From a virus, in the IMG/VR virus record IMGVR_UViG_3300020411_003715, positions 1 through 64,000 of that record: a stretch of DNA of 64,000 nucleotides; one strand, written 5' to 3'. Under the pieces are notes generated by a model. That model ran no database searches. It was given only the letters and a program-made list of their open reading frames with translations, and was not told where the DNA came from. Below are positions 36,776-45,163 of this stretch, one piece after another; the first letter of the stretch is position 1, and the number at the start of each line of letters is the position of its first letter. Position numbers and translations under genes: made by a program.

Positions 36776-37078
36776 ATGCCGCCACTGATGGAGTTAGCTG
36801 CTGTTTTGTTCTTGTCTGGCGTAGTAAGCTACGGCCTGACTCAAGTTCTAAAAGCTCTTGCTGGTAAATGGGTAGGACGAGACGTAAACAGCAGTGACCC
36901 TCCTCTTTGGCAGGCATTTTTCAGGGTCATTCCGATCATCATCGGAACCTCTATTGGGTGGTTCTTTTTCACCCCCCAATGGGGTCTTTCCGTAGGGGCA
37001 TCGGGCGGGGTACTGTCAGTTATTCTTTATAAGAAGGCCACTAGCTTGGTCGAAGATATTAGGAGTCCTCAAAAATGA
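36776..37078 (+). CDS. holin-like small membrane protein
   Basis: 100 aa with three hydrophobic segments: ELAAVLFLSGVVSYGLTQVL, FFRVIPIIIGTSIGWFFF and LSVGASGGVLSVILY. A charged C-terminal tail follows (SLVEDIRSPQK). Size, topology and proximity to a spanin-like pair 1 kb downstream suggest a holin, but small membrane proteins of this kind have other roles too. Confidence 0.5.
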   Translation: MPPLMELAAVLFLSGVVSYGLTQVLKALAGKWVGRDVNSSDPPLWQAFFRVIPIIIGTSIGWFFFTPQWGLSVGASGGVLSVILYKKATSLVEDIRSPQK

Positions 37079-37881
37079 AGAAGATGAATCCGCTAGAAAA
37101 GCTTGCTGCTAAAAGGAAGCTTGCGAATCTCATTAAAGAGGCAAACCCCGACAATGCCGCAGGAATCACTGTGACCCAAAAGGGCGCTCCGGGCGGAGTC
37201 AAGACTGCTCCTATCAAGACTCCTGGCGGAGAAGGCTCTGTGAAGAGTGTTCCGGTTCAGAAGTACCAAGCCGCAGCTAAGCTTATTCAGGGTCGGCCGA
37301 AAGTCCGCTTTGGTTCACTTCTTGGCGCTAAGGCCGATGACACTCCTCGAAACAGAGCAATCGCTGCCGAGCGGAAGCGCGCCAAGACAGAGAGACGCTC
37401 TAACTACGAAGACCAGATGAAGCGCTTAAGGCTCTTTGGATCAAAATCCCTCCAAGAGGGGTGGAAGCCTCCTACTGCTGGGAAGGATGGTCGCCCGTTA
37501 ACTGGTATGCAGAGAGATTACATCGCCTCCCTCGGCGGAAAGCCTGCTAAGGCGCATCTCACTGCTTCCGGAGAATTCATTAAAAAGAAGAAGCGAGACC
37601 TCCGACACTTAGAGAGTGATCGCTCATACGCACAATGGCAGAAGAAGCAAAAGCCCTCTTCCGCCCCTGCTCCAGCGGTCGCGAAAGCCGCTCCTGCTAA
37701 ACCAAAGGCACCAGCAGCTAAGCACGACTGGGCCAACATGGGCTATAAGCAGCGTGTCGCCCTAAAGAAGACAATGAGCAGAAAAGAGTGGAGAAAAGGA
37801 ATGAATACGTGGTGGAACGCCCGTAAAGCACGCCGAAGACTCGCCCGCGCAGCAACCCCAACAGCTCCCCCGGCTACTTAA
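37075..37881 (+). CDS. basic Ala/Lys-rich protein, last late gene
   Basis: 268 aa, strongly basic. The N-terminus holds recurring motifs (LEKLAAKRKLANLIKEA). The middle is Arg-rich (AAERKRAKTERRSNYEDQM), with a Pro/Ala linker (SSAPAPAVAKAAPAKPKAP) and a basic C-terminal helix (SRKEWRKGMNTWWNARK). AGGAG precedes ATG 37075. Probably DNA-binding or internal virion protein; family unknown. A terminator follows about 45 bases after its stop. Confidence 0.55.
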   Translation: MKKMNPLEKLAAKRKLANLIKEANPDNAAGITVTQKGAPGGVKTAPIKTPGGEGSVKSVPVQKYQAAAKLIQGRPKVRFGSLLGAKADDTPRNRAIAAERKRAKTERRSNYEDQMKRLRLFGSKSLQEGWKPPTAGKDGRPLTGMQRDYIASLGGKPAKAHLTASGEFIKKKKRDLRHLESDRSYAQWQKKQKPSSAPAPAVAKAAPAKPKAPAAKHDWANMGYKQRVALKKTMSRKEWRKGMNTWWNARKARRRLARAATPTAPPAT

Positions 37882-37924
37882 GGTCTAAGCGGGCCCTATA
37901 ACTTATATTCTCTCTTTGACACAC

Positions 37925-37950
37925 AGCCCCCGCTTGGGGGCTTTTTATTT
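37925..37950 (+). terminator. rho-independent terminator of the late block
   Basis: AGCCCCC-GCTT-GGGGGCT followed by TTTTATTT. The perfect seven-pair stem with T-run works only on the plus strand, ending transcription before the convergent minus-strand genes. Confidence 0.9.
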
Positions 37951-37985
37951 GAGAAGTGTACGGGTGCGACACAGCTTGTCGCACA

Positions 37986-38405
37986 CTACTCAGTGGAAGG
38001 GTGCACCGCGTAAACGATTCCGATTGTTGCAACCGTTGCCACCACGAAGCCTAGGGCGAAGTAGAACTCGTTTGTTTCGTACCAAGCGGTTTTTTGTACC
38101 GTTGATATCCCCTGCAACTGCTGGAACAAACTATCACCTCTTTTCTGCTCTATCGTAAGAAGGGATTTATACCGCTTCTCCCGACTCTCCCAGAGGCGCT
38201 CCTGGTACTCCAGATCTAGCTTTAGCTTGGGTAGTTTGATCTTCAAGCACTGAAGGCCCTCAGTGGCGGCTGACGTGGGCAGGAGCACCCCAGAGCATGG
38301 AGAGGTCACAGCCACGGGATCTTTGCACGCAGGGGTCTCTGCGTGAACCACTGCGGGAGTGAGGGCTAAAAAGAGAGAAAGCGGTAGCGCTAAGAGTGTT
38401 TTCAT
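37986..38405 (-). CDS. spanin-partner-like exported membrane protein
   Basis: 139 aa from ATG 38405 (GGGAGG upstream; an earlier ATG at 38438 lacks a ribosome site). It has a clear signal peptide (MKTLLALPLSLFLALTPAVV, likely cleaved after HA at residue 22). A central charged helical region (LDLEYQERLWESREKRY) and a C-terminal transmembrane segment (ALGFVVATVATIGIVYAV) follow. It overlaps the end of the upstream coiled-coil membrane protein by four bases, as spanin genes often do. An exported protein with a C-terminal membrane anchor is not the usual o-spanin lipoprotein, so the assignment is tentative. Confidence 0.5.
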   Translation of the reverse strand: MKTLLALPLSLFLALTPAVVHAETPACKDPVAVTSPCSGVLLPTSAATEGLQCLKIKLPKLKLDLEYQERLWESREKRYKSLLTIEQKRGDSLFQQLQGISTVQKTAWYETNEFYFALGFVVATVATIGIVYAVHPSTE

Positions 38406-38785
38406 TTCTCCTTCCTCCCGGACAGAAACTCCTTCCATTCGTTAGCAACAGCCACTGGTCCCTCAGAAGCAGCTTCCATAATGATGCGCTCTTCTTCTCG
38501 AAGCTCTTCAATGCGTTCCTCGAACTCTGCGTTTATAGCTTCCTCTTCTTCTGTGGACGTGTTGTGTATTTCGGTAATGGCCTCTGCGCGGTCTTTTTCA
38601 GTATTGGCCACCTCTCGCTGAATTTCCGTCAACCGGGCCTGTGCCGCTGACCTCTGTATCAGCCACCAAGCGAACGCGAACAAAAGAAGGAAGGCGATTA
38701 CCGCCCAGTGTGGAAGTTTTTTAATAGCCTCCCACGCCTTTGAGAAGAATCCTTTAATCCCTCCCCATATGGATACCCAATTCAT
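38402..38785 (-). CDS. i-spanin-like membrane coiled-coil protein
   Basis: 127 aa with AGGAG five bases before ATG. N-terminal transmembrane segment at about 27-43 (WAVIAFLLLFAFAWWLI), then a long charged coiled coil (LTEIQREVANTEKDRAEAIT onward to about 110). Inner-membrane anchor plus periplasmic coiled coil is the i-spanin (Rz-like) layout, which implies a Gram-negative host with an outer membrane. Confidence 0.55.
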   Translation of the reverse strand: MNWVSIWGGIKGFFSKAWEAIKKLPHWAVIAFLLLFAFAWWLIQRSAAQARLTEIQREVANTEKDRAEAITEIHNTSTEEEEAINAEFEERIEELREEERIIMEAASEGPVAVANEWKEFLSGRKEK

Positions 38786-38806
38786 ACCTACTCCTAAGTT
38801 ATGGCT

Positions 38807-38835
38807 AAAAAAACGCGCCCGGTTAGGACGCGTTT
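38807..38835 (-). terminator. rho-independent terminator (minus strand)
   Basis: On the minus strand AAACGCG-loop-CGCGTTT is followed by TTTT. It ends the operon that runs from the ParB-like gene to DUF1257, just upstream of the spanin-like genes. Confidence 0.8.
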
Positions 38836-38841
38836 ATAATA

Positions 38842-39264
38842 TTATCCTCTCGCAAGGACAACAAGCTTACCACCTTCCTCTTTAACCTTGGCAGTCAGCC
38901 CCTGACTTTTTAAAGCCTTCTGTGCTTTTAGGGCGCTATACCATTGGTTTACAGATTGTGAGAAGCTTTCAGATGCGCTGGTCTCTCTTACAAGACCACC
39001 TCGGTCATCCATGTCATCGACATGAATCCCATAGGTACCGTCAGGGTTTTTTGAAAACCCAAAACCTGAGTACCCGTTGTGGAAGTCCTTCTCTACCAGG
39101 ATATCGACCTCCGCTTTTGCGGATGAGTAGTATCCCTGAAGAGTGAGAGTCTTCCCTTCTTCCGCAACCTGAATCATAGAGGCCGGAACCCCCAGCTTCT
39201 TCAGAGCGGATAGAACAGTCTTCTTGTCTTTCATGCAAGACTTGCATGTTACTAAGTGCGACAT
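38842..39264 (-). CDS. DUF1257 (Ycf35-like) protein
   Basis: 140 aa. It matches the DUF1257/Ycf35 family pattern: an MSHL N-terminus, a short alpha-beta unit (KTVLSALKKLGV), GYSGFGFSKNPDGTYGIHVDD, a central helix ending VNQWYSALKAQKALKSQGL and a final strand GGKLVVLARG. Family proteins occur in cyanobacteria, plastids, bacteria and phages and have no settled function. Here it is the last gene of an operon that also holds DUF2997 and a Ycf46-like ATPase, a combination I recall as recurring elsewhere. Two N-terminal CxxC cysteines (C7, C10) could bind metal. Confidence 0.75.
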   Translation of the reverse strand: MSHLVTCKSCMKDKKTVLSALKKLGVPASMIQVAEEGKTLTLQGYYSSAKAEVDILVEKDFHNGYSGFGFSKNPDGTYGIHVDDMDDRGGLVRETSASESFSQSVNQWYSALKAQKALKSQGLTAKVKEEGGKLVVLARG

Positions 39265-39267
39265 TTT

Positions 39268-39852
39268 TTACCCCTTGATCTCTTTGTTCAGTTCATAGCG
39301 AAGATCTTTTGAGGGGAAGCCAGCCACAGTGACAAGGTCATCATCAAGATGAACCTCAACCTGTGGAAGATCTTCCAGATCTTCTTCAGTTATTTTGTCC
39401 GACAGAAATATAAGCTCTTGGTTCGAAGACCCCCTTAAGGGTTCTTCACAGTGAAGCTCTTTTACGTATGGCCCCGCCACAACAAGGTCTAAAACGTCCC
39501 GCATCTTGCCCCAGCCATCATGCTCCTCTAGCTCGGCTAAAGACAGGCCGGTAAACATCAACCTGTTGATCCCCGCGTTCATCGCCTTAGTAAGACACAG
39601 AATCTGGTACACAGGAACCCACTGCTCCATAGGCTCCCCACCGCTTATTGTTATGCCGTCAGGGTTATCAGACGTAAGCTCTGTGTACACAGCGTGCCAT
39701 CTTCGGTCCTCGCCACCGGACTTTTTCCATGTGTGCGGATTAAAGCAACCCTTACACTTAATACTACAGCCCTGAAGATGGAGAACATTCCTTCTTCCGG
39801 GCCCGTTGACATAGCTTCCTTTGGTTACGGAGGATACTCTTACTGAACTCAT
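39268..39852 (-). CDS. radical SAM activase-like protein (NrdG-like)
   Basis: 194 aa. VNGPGRRNVLHLQGCSIKC carries the Cys-x3-Cys-x2-Cys 4Fe-4S/SAM motif (GCSIKCKGCFNPHTW), and ISGGEPM follows as the SAM-binding GGE motif. The length and the GPGxR...NPxTW signature match anaerobic ribonucleotide reductase activases. No class III reductase (nrdD) is in the window; the reductase at 60629 is class II and needs no activase. It may serve an off-window partner or a glycyl-radical/peptide-modifying role with its DUF1257/DUF2997 neighbours. The ATG overlaps the end of the previous gene. Confidence 0.75.
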   Translation of the reverse strand: MSSVRVSSVTKGSYVNGPGRRNVLHLQGCSIKCKGCFNPHTWKKSGGEDRRWHAVYTELTSDNPDGITISGGEPMEQWVPVYQILCLTKAMNAGINRLMFTGLSLAELEEHDGWGKMRDVLDLVVAGPYVKELHCEEPLRGSSNQELIFLSDKITEEDLEDLPQVEVHLDDDLVTVAGFPSKDLRYELNKEIKG

Positions 39853-40124
39853 TCTCCACCCACCATCTCCAAATGGTCCCCGAGGAACTCTTCCACGTCA
39901 GACCACGCCAGCCAAGACTCATGCGCTGGGTACGAGGGCTCATTTTCATTCGGGCCTACGAAAGGCCAGACATCTAAGGATATACCATCCTTGTTTACAA
40001 GCACCCCAATATCGGCAGAGGGCCCCCCACCAGGGCGAGTAACCTTTATCCACAGGCGCTCATCTCCATACGCCTCCGTTCTTACAAACTCTAAGTCGCC
40101 CACCTGGGCCAGCGCCATCTTCAT
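39849..40124 (-). CDS. small unknown protein
   Basis: 91 aa with a beta-rich N-terminal half (ERLWIKVTRPGGGPSADIGV) and acidic C-terminus (EEFLGDHLEMVGGE). Its start and stop overlap both neighbours by a few bases, so it is translated as part of the ParB-Ycf46-DUF operon. It ends in Gly-Gly-Glu, which may be coincidental. No family recognised. Confidence 0.55.
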   Translation of the reverse strand: MKMALAQVGDLEFVRTEAYGDERLWIKVTRPGGGPSADIGVLVNKDGISLDVWPFVGPNENEPSYPAHESWLAWSDVEEFLGDHLEMVGGE

Positions 40125-40306
40125 TAGTTTTTCACGCTGTTAGAGTCAGTCTCGTAGTAAGAAGGCTTAAGCTCTTCCTTTAGGACTTCCCCTCCAAGGG
40201 CCTTGATGACTGCGTCGGTGTATTGTTTGCAGCCGGTCCCCTTAACCCCATTAACTTCAGTTTCTACCGACCCATCCTCATGGATCGTTACTTTGACTTC
40301 CACCAT
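40124..40306 (-). CDS. DUF2997 protein
   Basis: 60 aa with GGAGG seven bases before ATG. VEVKVTIHEDGSVETEVNGV, then KGTGCKQYTDAVIKALG and EELKPSYYE match the DUF2997 pattern: a beta hairpin with the conserved G-x-x-C ... helix ... LG and closing K-P-x-Y-Y. Members of this tiny family are commonly found beside DUF1257, as here. Function unknown. The conserved Cys27 is a possible modification or metal site. Confidence 0.75.
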   Translation of the reverse strand: MVEVKVTIHEDGSVETEVNGVKGTGCKQYTDAVIKALGGEVLKEELKPSYYETDSNSVKN

Positions 40307-41150
40307 TGTAGTACCTCCAGTACTTATTGAATTCGTTTTCGATCTGCTTTGCGGCCTCTAGATACCCAGGCCCTAGCGAAGACCCGTCTGGGCTCTTCAA
40401 ATAAGCGCCCGCTTGGGATAAAGTATTATTCGCTAATAGTGCGCGCATAAGCTCAAAACCTCTATTAAAACCTTCTTGGTTGAACAAGAACCCATAAGCT
40501 CTGTCGCTGGGTGGGCACACAAGAGATCTGTAAATGTTAAACCTTACTTTAAGGTAGGCTAACTTACCGTACTCATTTCGTGTCTGTTCTCTCAAGGTTC
40601 GTATGCGGACCGCACACAGTTTGTTTATGGTTCCTTCAAAAGAGGATCTGGGCTTTGGGACCAAATCATTTACCGCTACCCTTAGTTGATTCACCACTAT
40701 AACTAAGGAGTCTCTTTTTATGGCCTCCTCTCTGAGCAGGCTAAGGCCATGAAAAGCAGCCTTTCTTGATGCGAAGGGGACGAAATCTCCGACCCCTAAC
40801 GCTTTATCGCAAAGAGGCTCTGTTGCAGAAAGCGTATCAATAGCCACTACTCTGAATCCTTCTCTTAGCGCTTGGTACGCGGACTCTATGGCCGACTCCA
40901 TGCTGTCTGGGACTACGGATAGGAGGTTTTTTGGCCCAGCGGTTGTTATGTATCGCCTGTCTGGAAGTCCCTCAGTGTGAATTAGGGCAGTAGGGAGGCC
41001 CCCGAAAGAGGCCTCCCTCATCACACTTAAGCAGAGTGTTGATTTACCACTGGCGTCTTCGCCTATGATTTCACACACCCCGCTAGGTAGACCGCCCAGA
41101 AGGAATTCATCTAGTTGGTAAATACCTGTGCGATGTCGCCCGTTAAACAT
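40278..41150 (-). CDS. RecA/UvsX-like recombinase ATPase
   Basis: 290 aa. GLPSGVCEIIGEDASGKST gives the RecA-type Walker A (residues 30-38), FRVVAIDTLSATEP the Walker B strand, and SLVIVVNQLRVAVND the L2/sensor region. Shorter than bacterial RecA, it lacks a clear C-terminal domain. Likely strand-exchange or DNA-repair recombinase, although a RadA/KaiC-like regulator is possible. It lies between the Ycf46-like ATPase and DUF2997 in one operon, an unusual place for a recombinase. Confidence 0.75.
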   Translation of the reverse strand: MFNGRHRTGIYQLDEFLLGGLPSGVCEIIGEDASGKSTLCLSVMREASFGGLPTALIHTEGLPDRRYITTAGPKNLLSVVPDSMESAIESAYQALREGFRVVAIDTLSATEPLCDKALGVGDFVPFASRKAAFHGLSLLREEAIKRDSLVIVVNQLRVAVNDLVPKPRSSFEGTINKLCAVRIRTLREQTRNEYGKLAYLKVRFNIYRSLVCPPSDRAYGFLFNQEGFNRGFELMRALLANNTLSQAGAYLKSPDGSSLGPGYLEAAKQIENEFNKYWRYYNGGSQSNDP

Positions 41151-41157
41151 TAAGGGT

Positions 41158-42756
41158 TTACTCCGCCTTCTTCAGGTCGCCCCACCCGCCTGCTTTCTTA
41201 TCAGAAACCACTCGGGCAGTGCGCCTTTTGCTCTTGGAAGGACTCTTCTTTTTACTACTGTCCATCTCCTCGTTGGCTCGTAACGCTCGTCCGCTTGCCC
41301 ACTTCCGGAGAGACTCAATCCTCTTCTCCATCGTTACAGACAGCGGGACCGTTCTAGCTGCGGCAGACTCCATGTCCTCGATAGTCAATTCGCGGCCATT
41401 ATCAAAGGCGGCGTATAGACCATCAACGACAACCTGCTCAATCTCTGCGCCAGTAAAGGACTCCGTTGCTGACACAAGACTTTTGAGATCAAAGTTTTGA
41501 GGCTCTCTCCCCATTCGGTTTAGGTGAATCTTAAACACCTCTTCCCGATCGGAAGCATTTGGGAGGTCAACGAAGAATAGCTCGTCAAACCGACCCTTTC
41601 GGAGCATTTCAGGCGGAAGCGCTGAAACATCGTTTGCGGTAGCAACCACAAAAACCTGGGAAGTCTTTTCTGACATCCAGGAGAGAAAGCTACCAAAAAC
41701 ACGCGCAGACGTACCGCTATCATGTGATCCTTGAGCAGAACCAAAGCCCTTCTCGATCTCATCAATCCAAAGAACGCACGGAGAGATTGCTTCAGCAGTC
41801 TTGATGGCTTTTCGAAAATTCGCTTCCGATTGACCAACGTACTGCCCAAATAGAGCCCCAACATCCATACGTAGAACGGGCATATTCCAAGCAGCGCCGA
41901 TACACTTAGCAGTGAGCGACTTCCCTGTGCCCGGGATTCCTACAATCAAGACCCCCTTTGGGTGAGGTAGTCCGAATTTACGGGCATCTTCACTAAAGGC
42001 TTTTCCTCGCTGACCGAGCCAGCTTTTAAGAGTGACGAGCCCCCCAACGTCTTTCATCTCACGATCTACGTCATGGAATTGCAGCACACCGGACTTGCGT
42101 ATGATGTGCTTTTTCTCTTCCATAACAACTCGTGGGTCGAGGGTCTCACACTTAGCCAGAGATTTGGAGAATACGTTCTCTACCTCTCCGAGCGTAAGAC
42201 CGAGGGCTGCACGACAGCCAACACCCACTAATTGATCCTGCTCTTCTTTTGGGACAGCGTCCCCGAAAAAGTCATTCACAATTGGAGAGGTCCATACGCG
42301 AAGCTCATCGGCGCTTGGTAGATCAAAGTCCACAACAGACATAATCTTCTCAAGGCGTGGTGGGATTTTAAGCTCACTATCAATTATTACAATAGTAATA
42401 CCTGGGTTCATCGAAGACGTAAGGTCACGAAGCTTCCTTTGTACCGGATAGCATGGCCCCTCGTTCAACCAGTAACCGAAGTCCTTCAAAAGAAAAACCG
42501 CTGACTGGTCGTGATCCCCGATTTTATCCAGAATCTCTAGGGGTGTCTCGATGTCAGGAAAGTGATCTTTCCCGCAATAGGCACCCTCTGTAAAAGACCA
42601 AGTCCACAGTGCGGAGTTGGCTTCACTAAGTTTGTTCTTGCCCTCAACGATTCTGGACAAGGCTTGCGCAACCCGGTGTTCTTCGTGACTAACCACGTAA
42701 ACCACCGGGTGCGCTGCCCTGATCAGAACGTCGAGTTCTTCGACGCTTTGGTTCAT
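41158..42756 (-). CDS. Ycf46-like AAA+ ATPase
   Basis: 532 aa. The N-terminal ~235 residues match the Ycf46 layout ([50 protein letters not shown]). A classic AAA+ module follows, with Walker A GIPGTGKS (273-280), Walker [10 protein letters not shown] (about 327-334), sensor 1 VVATANDVS and an Arg-finger region [14 protein letters not shown]. The tail is Lys-rich and basic. ATP-driven remodeller with unknown substrate. The start overlaps the ParB-like stop by one base. Occurrence with DUF1257 (Ycf35) and DUF2997 argues that these three act together. Confidence 0.85.
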   Translation of the reverse strand: MNQSVEELDVLIRAAHPVVYVVSHEEHRVAQALSRIVEGKNKLSEANSALWTWSFTEGAYCGKDHFPDIETPLEILDKIGDHDQSAVFLLKDFGYWLNEGPCYPVQRKLRDLTSSMNPGITIVIIDSELKIPPRLEKIMSVVDFDLPSADELRVWTSPIVNDFFGDAVPKEEQDQLVGVGCRAALGLTLGEVENVFSKSLAKCETLDPRVVMEEKKHIIRKSGVLQFHDVDREMKDVGGLVTLKSWLGQRGKAFSEDARKFGLPHPKGVLIVGIPGTGKSLTAKCIGAAWNMPVLRMDVGALFGQYVGQSEANFRKAIKTAEAISPCVLWIDEIEKGFGSAQGSHDSGTSARVFGSFLSWMSEKTSQVFVVATANDVSALPPEMLRKGRFDELFFVDLPNASDREEVFKIHLNRMGREPQNFDLKSLVSATESFTGAEIEQVVVDGLYAAFDNGRELTIEDMESAAARTVPLSVTMEKRIESLRKWASGRALRANEEMDSSKKKSPSKSKRRTARVVSDKKAGGWGDLKKAE

Positions 42757-43667
42757 TACTCTCCTACTCGAATGCGACGCTTGCGCTTCACAGTCTTCTT
42801 CTTAGAAGTGCTCGCCTCTTCCACTACAGGCTCCTCTTCGGAGTCGATAATGTTGAGAAGCTCTTCGGTTTCAAGCTCACAGAAGTACCATCGAACAACA
42901 CGATCGATAGCATCTCGATACTCTTTGTCGAGTTCTGTGTCCCGGTTGTTCGCGATATACGTACGAATCTCTTCCATCTCCTTCTTGGACCTGTAAGTCT
43001 TCGCCCGCTTCCGCTGCTTAGTCTCAGGAACCTCGTCCTTACCCATTCCGAGAATCTGCTCCAGGATCTCATCCTGTCCCTTCTCGTTCGGGGTGCCGTC
43101 TTGGTTGACAACCTTGGCCAGCTTTTTGGCCTGGGTCATCGTGATACGGCCATGACGAAGCGCCTCAAAGGCTACCGTGCTCAACCCCTTATAGGTTGAA
43201 CAAAGGACACTCACTTGAGGCTGCGAAATATTAAGCATGCTGGCGACCTTTTCCTGTGTGCCTACACGCTCATTAAGTCGATAAACAGCCTCACACTTAT
43301 CAGCAAAGTTCAACGTCTCGCGCTGAAGGTTCTCACTGATGTTTAGTGCGAGTGCGTCCTCAAGGTTACCATCGTGGACACCACAAGAAATGGTATCGAA
43401 AAACCCTCCGGTGTCACCACCACTGTCCAGACGCGTCTGACGTTCGTCAGCAATTGCCTGCATGCGGCGATAGCCCGCAACAAGGACTACCCGCTCCTCA
43501 CCATTAGCGTCAGTTGTGATGTGAACAATAGGAGGGTTCATCAAACCATCAGACACAATAGAGGCCTGAAGGTCTCTTGTGTCACCGATGTCGGACCGGC
43601 TATTCCTAAAGCCGAGCACATTCTTCTCAATCTTCTCAATAGGAAATGTTCGCTGTTCTAGCTGCAT
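42756..43667 (-). CDS. ParB-like DNA-binding protein
   Basis: 303 aa with GGAG six bases before ATG. ParB N-terminal domain motifs are present: LQASIVSDGLMNPPIV, VLVAGYRRMQAI (GxRR box) and LNISENLQRETLN (ENxxR box). A helix-turn-helix follows (QEKVASMLNISQPQVSVL), then an acidic linker and a basic tail (KKKTVKRKRRIRV). ParB-type proteins load as CTPase clamps or act as repressors. It heads the operon with Ycf46, RecA, DUF2997 and DUF1257. The inverted-repeat sites at 43771-43886, about 100 bases upstream of its start, are natural candidate binding sites. With the nearby E1/JAB/E2/UBL genes it recalls PRTRC cassettes. Confidence 0.8.
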   Translation of the reverse strand: MQLEQRTFPIEKIEKNVLGFRNSRSDIGDTRDLQASIVSDGLMNPPIVHITTDANGEERVVLVAGYRRMQAIADERQTRLDSGGDTGGFFDTISCGVHDGNLEDALALNISENLQRETLNFADKCEAVYRLNERVGTQEKVASMLNISQPQVSVLCSTYKGLSTVAFEALRHGRITMTQAKKLAKVVNQDGTPNEKGQDEILEQILGMGKDEVPETKQRKRAKTYRSKKEMEEIRTYIANNRDTELDKEYRDAIDRVVRWYFCELETEELLNIIDSEEEPVVEEASTSKKKTVKRKRRIRVGE

Positions 43668-43770
43668 TTTCTTCTCCGTGTTGGTGTTCCTAACACCTGA
43701 ATCATCGTTTTGGGTTACCAGTAGTCAAAGTTTATAACCCGTAATATCTCCATGTAAATCGTGTCTATTG

Positions 43771-43886
43771 ATGACAATGTAGTTATTGTCAGTGACAGGT
43801 TTATTGTTGTCACCGAATAACTATTAAATTCAAACACTTACACAAAGGTGTCTTCTAGGGACGTGTGACAATAACTACTCTGTCAC
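43771..43886. promoter_or_regulatory. operator/centromere-like cluster A, three GTGACA-N10-TGTCAC sites
   Basis: Three inverted repeats of the form (G/A)TGACA-10 bases-TGTCA(C/G) lie at 43771-43792, 43792-43813 and 43865-43886. The first two share one base and are centred 21 bp apart, about two helical turns. The third is 73 bp further. The cluster lies upstream of the ParB-like gene and mirrors the spacing of cluster B at 44995-45110. Confidence 0.8.
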
Positions 43887-43892
43887 CCCTGC

Positions 43893-44969
43893 CTAGTTCT
43901 TAGTCTTCGCTGCAATGTTTCTTCTTCTTCTCTTGGGAGCGCCTTCTGTGGCGACAGCTCCAGAAGTTCCCATATAGGTCTTTAGCGCTGCTGGGTCCCC
44001 TTCAACCTTAACTCCTGAGGAGGTCAGAATGATCTTTAACCCAGTAAGATTTACGACCACGTTATCCCCATGGACGCTGATCTTGCTTAGTGAAGGGAAC
44101 CATTGGCCAAGCTGACCAAGCTCATGACTGAGTGTTCCTATATGCGCTGGTATAGAGAAAGGATCTACTTGCTCAGAGTCTACTCTGAACTTATGAATGG
44201 CTTCCCTCTCAAACCTGGAAAAGTTTACTCTGTTTAGAGCATTGACTGCTGCATTGATTCGATCAGTCTCAGAAGATGCTCTTACGTAGTCAGTATCTCT
44301 TCCAACTTCCATACTCAGCTTATCAAGAAGCTTTGCTATTCCGCCTTGTCTATTTTTGACCTCTGAGATCATTTCTCTAAACCAAGCGAACTCTTTTAGT
44401 ACAGAGTCTAGATCTTCTTGAGTAAGAATCTTCAACTCACTTGTTACACTACAACGCTTCTCTCTGAGAGCTTGTATGTCAGAAATAAGCTTAGCTGAGT
44501 CTGTAACTAAAAGTTCTATCTCAGAAAGTAAGCTCTCCAGATTGACTTCATCTTTTTCAATTATACCCCCATTTGAGATAACTCGGCTAGAAAAGATTTT
44601 GAAGTCAGTCTTACTGATAGAGAAGTCTTGAAGACAAGATCTCATTTTTCTCACTAAGACTTGGGGGATGTTTCTAGCTATGTATGGTCTCAGACTCTTA
44701 AAAGAGTTTAATGAGACTAGGAAAGAAGCAGTGACAGAGTCCATAATTCTGAATGGCATATGTACATGAATCTCTCCTGTATTTGTTTCTTTCCATAAGT
44801 AAACATGACCTTTTTCAACAGGCGTAAGGTCATCGTCGTAAAAGGCTGCCTCTTCTGGATCAGATGGGTCACAGAATAAGTTCTCTGAATATGTAGAGGT
44901 CTTCTTCGTAACCAGCCCCTTTACCAGAATCGGTGGATCAACCCTATCGTTGGTTAGTCGTAGTTCCAC
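43893..44969 (-). CDS. unknown protein flanked by operator clusters
   Basis: 358 aa from GTG 44969, with AGGAG five bases upstream. Residues ~140-215 form a helical, coiled-coil-like region (LLSEIELLVTDSAKLISDI), the C-terminal third is beta-rich (KISVHGDNVVVNLTGLKI) and the tail is basic (KRRRRNIAAKTKN). No family recognised. It lies between two mirror-image sets of GTGACA-N10-TGTCAC sites, so it is probably controlled by, or itself binds, those sites. By position it could correspond to one of the unassigned PRTRC proteins, but I see no sequence evidence for that. Confidence 0.65.
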   Translation of the reverse strand: MELRLTNDRVDPPILVKGLVTKKTSTYSENLFCDPSDPEEAAFYDDDLTPVEKGHVYLWKETNTGEIHVHMPFRIMDSVTASFLVSLNSFKSLRPYIARNIPQVLVRKMRSCLQDFSISKTDFKIFSSRVISNGGIIEKDEVNLESLLSEIELLVTDSAKLISDIQALREKRCSVTSELKILTQEDLDSVLKEFAWFREMISEVKNRQGGIAKLLDKLSMEVGRDTDYVRASSETDRINAAVNALNRVNFSRFEREAIHKFRVDSEQVDPFSIPAHIGTLSHELGQLGQWFPSLSKISVHGDNVVVNLTGLKIILTSSGVKVEGDPAALKTYMGTSGAVATEGAPKRRRRNIAAKTKN

Positions 44970-44994
44970 AGGTTCTCCTAAGATGTGTGATAGC

Positions 44995-45110
44995 GTGACA
45001 AGTTATTCTCTGTCACCATGCTTATACCACAAATGTTTGTTAACTAGCTGTAATCACTGGATTACATGTGACAGGATAGAGTCTGTCACTGACAACAACT
45101 AGTCTGTCAC
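44995..45110. promoter_or_regulatory. operator cluster B, three GTGACA-N10-TGTCAC sites
   Basis: Sites at 44995-45016, 45068-45089 and 45089-45110 have 73- and 21-bp steps, the mirror order of cluster A. The total span is 116 bp in both clusters. The GGTATAAG box at 45021-45028 lies between the single site and the pair, so a bound protein would cover the start region of the 43893-44969 transcript. Confidence 0.8.
45021..45028 (-). promoter_or_regulatory. GGTATAAG promoter-like box inside operator cluster
   Basis: TTTGTGGTATAAG on the minus strand, 52 bases upstream of the GTG at 44969 and flanked by GTGACA-N10-TGTCAC sites on both sides. Confidence 0.55.
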
Positions 45111-45163
45111 TATTAGTGATCTATGTATACAGATCAATACATAGCATATCAAGGATTAGTTGT

